Source of the DNA: JAKSCF01 sp028279945
GTDB taxonomy: Bacteria > Bacillota > Clostridia > Peptostreptococcales > JAAYPU01
NCBI GenBank assembly: GCA_028279945.1
Contig: JANQMT010000078.1
Location: forward strand, 113,029 to 177,028
DNA: 64,000 bases
Direction of reading: 5' to 3'
This document shows, in pieces, positions 58,811-64,000 of the stretch (its first letter is position 1; each line of letters starts with the position of its first letter). Under the pieces are notes generated by a model. It was not told the origin of the DNA. It saw only the letters and a list, made by a program, of their open reading frames with translations, and searched no databases. The translations under genes and the position numbers were made by a program.

Positions 58811-60439
58811 CTATTTTTCGACTATTTCCAATGCAAATATAAAATTAAGCAAATGCGGCATCTCAAAAGGTGAGTATCCTAATATCTCAATAATTTTATT
58901 TTTTCTGTGTAAAAGCGTATTTCTATGCAAATACATATCTTGGGATAGTTCGCCTAAATCCTTGTTATTGTATATCAATGCATAAAGTGTTTCCACCAAT
59001 GAGGTATTCTGAGCTTCATCATAACTGCGTAGTGGTTCAAGAAGATTTCCACTTATCTCCTTTGCAGCCGAATTGTTTCGAAGATTGTGCAGATGATGAA
59101 AGAACCAAACATCTGCATAGGTGAGTACCTGATCATTACCGTAATATTTTCGTCCCAGAATAGCAGCCCGGGTTGCCTGATTGTATGCAATTGGAATCTG
59201 CTCGATACCGTCAAACCATTCACTGATTCCGACTGACACTGTAGTTCCACTGTGCTCGAACAATGCTATGCATCTTTCAGCAATTTTTTGCACATTTTTT
59301 AGTTCGTCTCTGCTTTCGTTAAGAAGCACAATAATCGTATCACTTCGTAGAATAACGGCATTATCTCTATTGTTGAAGCTCACAACGTCCTTAATATACG
59401 TAATAATGCTTTGGTTAATCTGCTTCATCAGATTTTCGTTTTTTTCTTTGTCTTGTTCCTGCTGCAATTCATTGATATTGATGACCATTAAGATATTTTT
59501 ATTAGATATGTTGATGCCTACATTAAGACCTCTCTTTACAGCAATATCCCCTGAGCGAAAATTCCATACCAGTAGATCCGCAATGTATTCTTGAAGATAG
59601 TGCTCCCGGACATCCATAATCTTACTTTTCCGACTAAACATCAACATACATATTGAATTGAGCATATCTGCCACTTTTATCACGACATCGTCATTCTCTT
59701 TTTCATCACAATCAATTAATATAAACCCCAATAAGCTCTGCTGAGAACGTACAAGAGATAAAATGCTGTGCATATGGTCCTTTTGTATGATGGTATGCTT
59801 ATTTTGGGACAGTTTTACATGTATGAGATTAAAATTATACTTTATATACGACGCCTCTTTTTCCACGGTCTCTTTGGATTTATTGGAATAAATACAATTG
59901 CAGTATATATCAAACATACTGATTGAACGATTAAGCTTTTTTGCCATCTTTTGAAATACACTTGAAAAATCATCTTCGTTTATAATCAAATCAATTAAAT
60001 CGCCTCGGATATCAGCATATTTTACTGCCTCGTTTTGGTGATCGTTCTCCATCAGGTAAATTATAATGGGGTTCATTATCTCAACATACGTGGCATCAGT
60101 TCTAGGAAAAATAAGTGGAAATTTTAATTCATCGCACAACGCAATGATTTCCGGAGATATCTCCTTTATCCATATACCCACATGACAGAGCAGTAGTCCA
60201 CTACATCCTTTCTCATGGAGTATCCTTATTAAGCGTTTCTGCTGCTCGATATCATCTTTTATGGCATAGCACGTCGTTATACAAAGCTGTTTTGCTAGAA
60301 TCCAGTCAGCTATACTGGACTCAGTGACTTCTATAACCGTTATGTTTTTAATCTTATTGTCCAGCTTCTCTGCCCCTGCCATAATGCGCGCGCCAATCAA
60401 TCCTCCAAAAGTAAGCGCTTCGCGTATTGTAAGTTCCAT
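58811..60439 (-). CDS. PucR-family regulator of the DUF917/permease unit
   Basis: A 542-residue PucR-type activator or repressor. The N-terminal PucR domain (MELTIREALTFGGLIGARIM, IADWILAKQLCITTC) senses purine-like ligands in relatives. A GGDEF-like middle follows, and a C-terminal HTH_30 (DLGELSQDMYLHRNTLLHRK, ILGYSPFEMPHLLNF) binds DNA. It is on the same strand as, and directly upstream of, the DUF917-permease-dipeptidase operon, though separated by its own terminator. PucR of Bacillus controls purine catabolism. Consensus promoter upstream at 60539-60567. Confidence 0.9.
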   Translation of the reverse strand: MELTIREALTFGGLIGARIMAGAEKLDNKIKNITVIEVTESSIADWILAKQLCITTCYAIKDDIEQQKRLIRILHEKGCSGLLLCHVGIWIKEISPEIIALCDELKFPLIFPRTDATYVEIMNPIIIYLMENDHQNEAVKYADIRGDLIDLIINEDDFSSVFQKMAKKLNRSISMFDIYCNCIYSNKSKETVEKEASYIKYNFNLIHVKLSQNKHTIIQKDHMHSILSLVRSQQSLLGFILIDCDEKENDDVVIKVADMLNSICMLMFSRKSKIMDVREHYLQEYIADLLVWNFRSGDIAVKRGLNVGINISNKNILMVININELQQEQDKEKNENLMKQINQSIITYIKDVVSFNNRDNAVILRSDTIIVLLNESRDELKNVQKIAERCIALFEHSGTTVSVGISEWFDGIEQIPIAYNQATRAAILGRKYYGNDQVLTYADVWFFHHLHNLRNNSAAKEISGNLLEPLRSYDEAQNTSLVETLYALIYNNKDLGELSQDMYLHRNTLLHRKNKIIEILGYSPFEMPHLLNFIFALEIVEK

Positions 60440-60538
60440 TTCAACACCTCATCTTCAAGTATCCTACTTTCAATTAAATAGGATCGTTTTTTTAAAATAT
60501 GCCTGAAGTCATTAGATACGGTTGGAAACCACTCTCAT

Positions 60539-60567
60539 ATTATATATAATTTAATATAATAGTGCAA
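60539..60567 (-). promoter_or_regulatory. Promoter of the PucR-type gene
   Basis: Minus strand TTGCAC (60562-60567), 17-base spacer, TATAAT (60539-60544). Perfect -10. The 100-base leader has a stem ATCCTA/TAGGAT near 60458-60485, close to the ribosome site. Confidence 0.75.
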
Positions 60568-60748
60568 AATATAAGGAAAAAGCCTTTATAATTAAAGCAC
60601 ACGCTTCAAGGTAATATATTAACCTTATTGTAATTATGCTTTGCCATAAAGAAAGACTTTTATAGCTCATACCGTATAAGGAACAAAGAAGAGCGGTATA
60701 ATAGCATACAATGCAATAACCATTACTTATTCATAATATGACATACTG
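60568..60748. other. Gene-free stretch between two divergent promoters
   Basis: The 390-base gap 60440-60829 has the PucR promoter on its left and the DUF4332 promoter on its right. The middle part has no ORF above 20 codons that I can support and no repeat of the window's families. Confidence 0.4.
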
Positions 60749-60777
60749 TTGTCGCATTTTATATGCTATATTATTAT
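60749..60777 (+). promoter_or_regulatory. Promoter of the DUF4332 gene
   Basis: TTGTCG (60749-60754), 17-base spacer, TATTAT (60772-60777), 52 bases before the start. Confidence 0.65.
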
Positions 60778-60829
60778 AGAGAACTATACGATGGCATCAC
60801 TCTAAATAATATTTCAAAAGGAGAGAAAA

Positions 60830-61504
60830 ATGGGATACTATATTAACTATGCCTCCATCACAATTGATGAATACAAGGAAAAAATAAGAAATAAAACTTT
60901 AATACCAAGTCAACAGATTTTAAAAGACGCATTAGAAGAAAGATTTGATTATTTTAAAAGCATAGGCATTAAAAATGTTTTGGAGCTTGAGAAGACTTTG
61001 AAAAAGAAAGAAAAGCTTCTAGAATTGGCACAAGCACCTTGTTTATCCGAACAGTATTTAACCGCTTTACTTAGAGAAATTAAAGGGCGTCAGCCCAAGC
61101 CGAGAAAATTAATGGACTTTACACATATTTCCGATGATATACTCACAAAACTACAACAATTAGGTATAAAAAACACTGCTCATTTGTATGAAAAAGTGCT
61201 CACAAAGAAAAGTAGAAAAGCGTTTGCTGAAAGTACAAACATTCCTCAGTCAGATATTTTAGAACTGGCACAATTAACGGACCTTACAAGAATTCAATGG
61301 GTGAACACAACTTTTTCACGGGTTTTATACGAAGCTGGTTATGACACCATTGAAAAAGTATCTGGTGCGGATTATGAAGTATTATACAGAGGCATTAAAA
61401 AACTAAATGAAGAACGTCATCTATATAAAGGGAATATTGGTTTAAATGATATGAAAATATGCGTGGAAGCAGCAAGGGAAGTAGAACAAGAAATGGAATA
61501 TTGA
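60830..61504 (+). CDS. DUF4332-type helix-hairpin-helix protein
   Basis: A 224-residue protein with repeated helix-hairpin-helix units. Two similar segments, KSIGIKNVLELEKTLKKKEK and QQLGIKNTAHLYEKVLTKKS, each of the form LG/SIGI-K-x-A/V-x-x-L, match DUF4332, whose members resemble the DNA-binding ends of RadA/Pol-beta. A third, weaker unit is ETGYDTIEKVSGADYEVL-like. It probably binds nucleic acid or a partner protein; no enzyme motif was seen. GGAGAG ribosome site. Monocistron with promoter and terminator. Confidence 0.82.
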   Translation: MGYYINYASITIDEYKEKIRNKTLIPSQQILKDALEERFDYFKSIGIKNVLELEKTLKKKEKLLELAQAPCLSEQYLTALLREIKGRQPKPRKLMDFTHISDDILTKLQQLGIKNTAHLYEKVLTKKSRKAFAESTNIPQSDILELAQLTDLTRIQWVNTTFSRVLYEAGYDTIEKVSGADYEVLYRGIKKLNEERHLYKGNIGLNDMKICVEAAREVEQEMEY

Positions 61505-61510
61505 GATATA

Positions 61511-61559
61511 AAACCCTCCAAACCGATAGACAAGAAAACACTACCAAGGAGGGTTTTTT
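61511..61559 (+). terminator. Intrinsic terminator of the DUF4332 gene
   Basis: AAACCCTCC and GGAGGGTTT pair over 9 bp with a 28-base loop, then T3. Placed six bases after the stop codon. Confidence 0.78.
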
Positions 61560-61643
61560 AAGATATTAGGGGATTCATAAAATAATAATATTTATTAAAT
61601 AAAAGGCATTATCCACCTTTCAACACTTAAGAAAAAATAGTAT

Positions 61644-62504
61644 TTACTCGGACATAAGATCAAACATAATGGTAACTGCCAACAAATCTGCCGAACCACC
61701 GGGACTGATATTTTTTTTGATAAAATTCCTGTCCATTTCAAAAACCATCTCCTTACCTTGCTGTGTCAAAATTCCTCCGGCATCCAAAACACAACGGGCA
61801 TATCGTTGTGCATACGCCATGGTTTCTTTATTGTGTCTTGCGGCAATATTTGTATCTTCATTAATTGAAACAAGATAGAGAAGCGTTTGTACAAACATAT
61901 CATTTAAGTCGTATTTTTTTATTGACTTTAATTGCTTTAAAAAAGGCAGCGAATGATTTCTTACAGTCGGAAACCCATTTTCCACCTCTCCCCGTATTCC
62001 TTTGAATCCGTATTTCTTGTACAGTCTTTCCCCATTGGTAAGGCCTTTAACCTTGGTCATTGATCCCAGTTCCTGTGAACACAAGCCTTTTGTCATCAAA
62101 GAAATTTTCGTACATATAACATCTATATCTAAATTATCGGTCTTATTTTCCTTCATACAGCAGGAAGCCGCAGCACAAATAACCCCTAGAGAAAAAATCA
62201 ATCCTTTTTGGGTATTTATGCCATGGGTAGCCTGATACATGGCTTTCTCAGCTTCAATGCCTATAGCTCTCAAGTTCTTAAACATTTCTCGGGCATCTAA
62301 CCCTGCAAATTTTAAGCCTTCCTCGACACATTCATTAAAGTAATCAACCAAAGATGCACTGCTGGCCATGAAGGTATAAAAGTTCATATCTTTATGTGCT
62401 CCCTGATTAAATCTGTCTACAAGCCCTGGTTTTGGACTTGCAGAAACTTCATATAAAAGCGATTGCAGTGCATACCTGCTTATATCCTTACAAGTCCCGC
62501 ACAT
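61644..62504 (-). CDS. citG: Triphosphoribosyl-dephospho-CoA synthase (CitG/MdcB family)
   Basis: A 286-residue enzyme that makes the prosthetic-group precursor of citrate lyase or malonate decarboxylase from ATP and dephospho-CoA. Family motifs are ISRYALQSLLYEVSASPKPG (LVDRFNQGAHKDMNFYTFM), ATHGINTQKGLIFSLGVICA and NHSLPFLKQL, ending SPGGSADLLAVTIMFDLM. Start has GGAGGATAATTTAAACC upstream. Neighbours on the same strand are an AbrB-type permease and a TctA-type tricarboxylate carrier, which fits a citrate or malonate gene set that continues past the window; the lyase itself is not visible here. Confidence 0.92.
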   Translation of the reverse strand: MCGTCKDISRYALQSLLYEVSASPKPGLVDRFNQGAHKDMNFYTFMASSASLVDYFNECVEEGLKFAGLDAREMFKNLRAIGIEAEKAMYQATHGINTQKGLIFSLGVICAAASCCMKENKTDNLDIDVICTKISLMTKGLCSQELGSMTKVKGLTNGERLYKKYGFKGIRGEVENGFPTVRNHSLPFLKQLKSIKKYDLNDMFVQTLLYLVSINEDTNIAARHNKETMAYAQRYARCVLDAGGILTQQGKEMVFEMDRNFIKKNISPGGSADLLAVTIMFDLMSE

Positions 62505-62540
62505 GGTTTAAATTATCCTCCGTCAACTCATTATACATGA

Positions 62541-63629
62541 TCAGAACAACATACTAACATACTTTATAAAAACAGGAAAAAAAGCAATTACACTTGTAAG
62601 TCTTGTAAGCTGCAGTAAAGCTATTTTGGGTGCATCTGCTCCAAATTCCTGTGCAATCAGTGCCATATCGGCTACTCCTCCCGGTGCACATGCGAAAAGA
62701 GATGTGGCAAGGTCTAATTTGCTTATTTTATTGATCAATAAACCGATACACAAATTCATCATCATTAAGCCTATTAATAACATAAAAGCCGGCAGCATTA
62801 CACTTTTCAGACTGATTAAATCCGCATATGTCATACTTTCTCCTATTAGTGCCCCGGCAAAAACCTGTGTCAGCGTTCTAACTCTTATGGGTAAATAACT
62901 TCTTTTAAAAAGAATGCCTACCGCTGCTACGGCAATCATGGAAAACATTATTGCTCCAGCCGGAACTCCCAACATATATCCCAGAAATCCCGCTAACAAA
63001 GCTACCACACTGGTAATTGTAAGATTTATCGTCTTTTCCTTAAATGTTTTTTCAGGTTCTTGTGTTGTATTATACTTTACAGTATTATTTTCCGGATTCT
63101 CATACGAATCTTCAGGTTCATTGACTATAATTTGTTTTCCAAAACGCGAAGAAACAATTTTTAATATGGGCGGAAATATCCCTATCACACTGATTACTCT
63201 AACTAAATGCAATATAGCAACCTTTGAAGCATCTGCTCCCATATCCTGGCTGATCAAAGACATATCCACTATACCCCCGGGTGCACAAGCAAAAAATGAC
63301 GTAACTAAATCAATATCCATCAATTGATACATAAAAATCGCCATAACAAAGGTGATGCTCAGCATACCAATTATCATTAATATTGCAGGTTTAAACATGT
63401 ATCTGAGATCAAGGACATCTTTATATTGAACCCGTGCTCCTATAAAAGCGCCTGCCGATATTTGAATAATTATTCTTATATTATTCGGTATAAATGCATA
63501 GTCTGTAGCGATATTGAATAGTCCCACTAAAAGCATAGCTCCTATCATAGCCCCAGCCGGCACCTTAAGCCGCAAAGCTATCCATGCACCGACAAAAGCT
63601 ACAATTAATGTTGTCATTATATTAATCAT
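62541..63629 (-). CDS. AbrB-family (duplicated) membrane transporter
   Basis: A 362-residue membrane protein with two copies of the AbrB-transport repeat: FVGAWIALRLKVPAGAMIGA with FFACAPGGIVDMSLISQDMG in the first, and LLAGFLGYMLGVPAGAIMFS with LFACAPGGVADMALIAQEFG in the second. The repeated CAPGGIVDM-type motif is the family mark; these were once annotated as ammonia monooxygenase. Start at 63629 (ATG) with GGAG upstream; a TTG five codons earlier overlaps that site. The family is thought to export or import small anions, and adjacency to tctA and citG supports a carboxylate role. Confidence 0.88.
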   Translation of the reverse strand: MINIMTTLIVAFVGAWIALRLKVPAGAMIGAMLLVGLFNIATDYAFIPNNIRIIIQISAGAFIGARVQYKDVLDLRYMFKPAILMIIGMLSITFVMAIFMYQLMDIDLVTSFFACAPGGIVDMSLISQDMGADASKVAILHLVRVISVIGIFPPILKIVSSRFGKQIIVNEPEDSYENPENNTVKYNTTQEPEKTFKEKTINLTITSVVALLAGFLGYMLGVPAGAIMFSMIAVAAVGILFKRSYLPIRVRTLTQVFAGALIGESMTYADLISLKSVMLPAFMLLIGLMMMNLCIGLLINKISKLDLATSLFACAPGGVADMALIAQEFGADAPKIALLQLTRLTSVIAFFPVFIKYVSMLF

Positions 63630-63679
63630 ATTACACTCCAAAGCTATCTGATTGAACGATAGATTTTAGATATCTTCCC

Positions 63680-64000
63680 TTATGCTGCTCTCTTTTTTGA
63701 TTGAATCATTCCGGCTATTACGGGAATAACAAGCATACATACGCATGCAATTAATAGAGCAATCGTAATAGGTTTAGATATAGCAGCTATAATATCACCA
63801 TTTTCAAGTGTGATAGCTCTTCTCAGATTGGATTCGGTCATCCCTCCAAGAACAAGTCCCAAAACAAGTGCAGCGGAAGAAAAACCGCATCTAACAAATG
63901 CAAATCCAATTATTCCGGCAATAGACATTAGTATAACATCTCCCGGGTTGTTTTGAAGAGCAAAACTTCCAATAACTGCAAACAATATGATTGACGGTCC
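63680..64000 (-). CDS. TctA-family tripartite carboxylate transporter, C-terminal end (runs off window)
   Basis: Only the last 106 residues are present. They show the C-terminal part of the large TctA membrane subunit: GPSIILFAVIGSFALQNNPG, then VILMSIAGIIGFAFVRCGFS with SAALVLGLVLGGMTESNLRR, and a final helix. TctA works with TctB and the binding protein TctC to import citrate or related tricarboxylates. The 51-base gap to the AbrB gene suggests one operon. The upstream remainder, and tctB/tctC if present, lie beyond the window edge. Confidence 0.9.
   Translation of the reverse strand, partial: GPSIILFAVIGSFALQNNPGDVILMSIAGIIGFAFVRCGFSSAALVLGLVLGGMTESNLRRAITLENGDIIAAISKPITIALLIACVCMLVIPVIAGMIQSKKRAA

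Noticed and set aside
59181..59594. 137-codon plus-strand ORF rich in Leu/Ile/Ser
   Set aside because: Antisense of the PucR gene; hydrophobic pattern arises from the opposite strand codons.
60660..60720. Minus-strand ORF of about 18 codons reading MVIALYAIIPLFFVPYTV
   Set aside because: No ribosome site and too short; hydrophobic stretch is likely chance in AT-rich DNA.

Overview
The window looks like chromosome of a low-GC Gram-positive anaerobe of the class Clostridia. Evidence: AT-rich sequence, strong AAGGAGG ribosome sites, intrinsic terminators, an L-lactate dehydrogenase, 4Fe-4S oxidoreductases, PRD-type PTS control, MocR/IclR/PucR regulators and a cobalamin riboswitch. Genus cannot be fixed from sequence alone; an Alkaliphilus/Peptostreptococcales-like organism is a guess. 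Most genes run leftward (minus strand). No rRNA, tRNA, prophage or CRISPR array was seen.

Layout. 1-762: partial proA. 903-1160: compact inverted-repeat-bounded element holding a 37-residue ORF with a sequestered ribosome site. 1166-2651: ArsR regulator and two half-size COG0701-type permeases under twin operators. 2705-7065: ldh, small membrane proteins, nitroreductase and a RAYT (REP-associated tyrosine transposase). 7105-8936: self-controlled TetR and serine beta-lactamase-like protein. 8942-12515: partial inositol set iolC-iolJ-iolB with divergent DeoR regulator. 12522-17945: two AraC paralogues, aldo-keto reductase with ferredoxin domain, TetR with a 36-bp palindromic operator facing a LysM-hydrolase. 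18018-20640: ECF sigma/anti-sigma and an opine dehydrogenase-like gene. 21299-29875: eight-gene cluster of glyoxylate carboligase-like enzyme, TIM-barrel isomerase, 2-hydroxyacid dehydrogenase, glycerate kinase, DhaL, DhaK, glycerol dehydrogenase and IclR regulator. 30172-37714: LysM-CAP protein, condensation-like acyltransferase, SelO, ParE/Phd toxin-antitoxin pair, Fe-S oxidoreductase, TetR and cupin. 37788-44958: amidohydrolase, then a split transketolase with an ascorbate-type PTS and PRD regulator. 45118-48486: small stand-alone genes and a truncated LysR stub. 48624-51993: FecCD-type ABC importer behind a cobalamin riboswitch. 52062-54553: EamA exporter and divergent MocR regulator. 54658-60439: PucR regulator, DUF917 protein, NCS1 permease and M20 dipeptidase. 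60830-64000: DUF4332 protein, CitG-like protein, AbrB-type permease and the start of a TctA-type transporter.

Two signals run across the region. First, a REP-like imperfect palindrome (core CAAACAAAAAGAACCGTCCC, then a TTTTGTTTG-like arm) occurs in about ten good and several degraded copies. Forward copies sit at, or within about 15 nt of, the stop codons of leftward genes, and the same core is embedded in the 3' coding end of the RAYT gene. Second, a near-identical terminator hairpin (ACAGGG...CCCTGT plus T run) is used three times.

Functional reading. Several clusters are self-contained catabolic units with their own regulator: inositol (incomplete), C2/C3 hydroxyacid and dihydroxyacetone, a PTS ketose feeding transketolase directly, and a hydantoin/nucleobase/peptide-like unit. 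All functions are inferred from recognised families; none was confirmed by database search.
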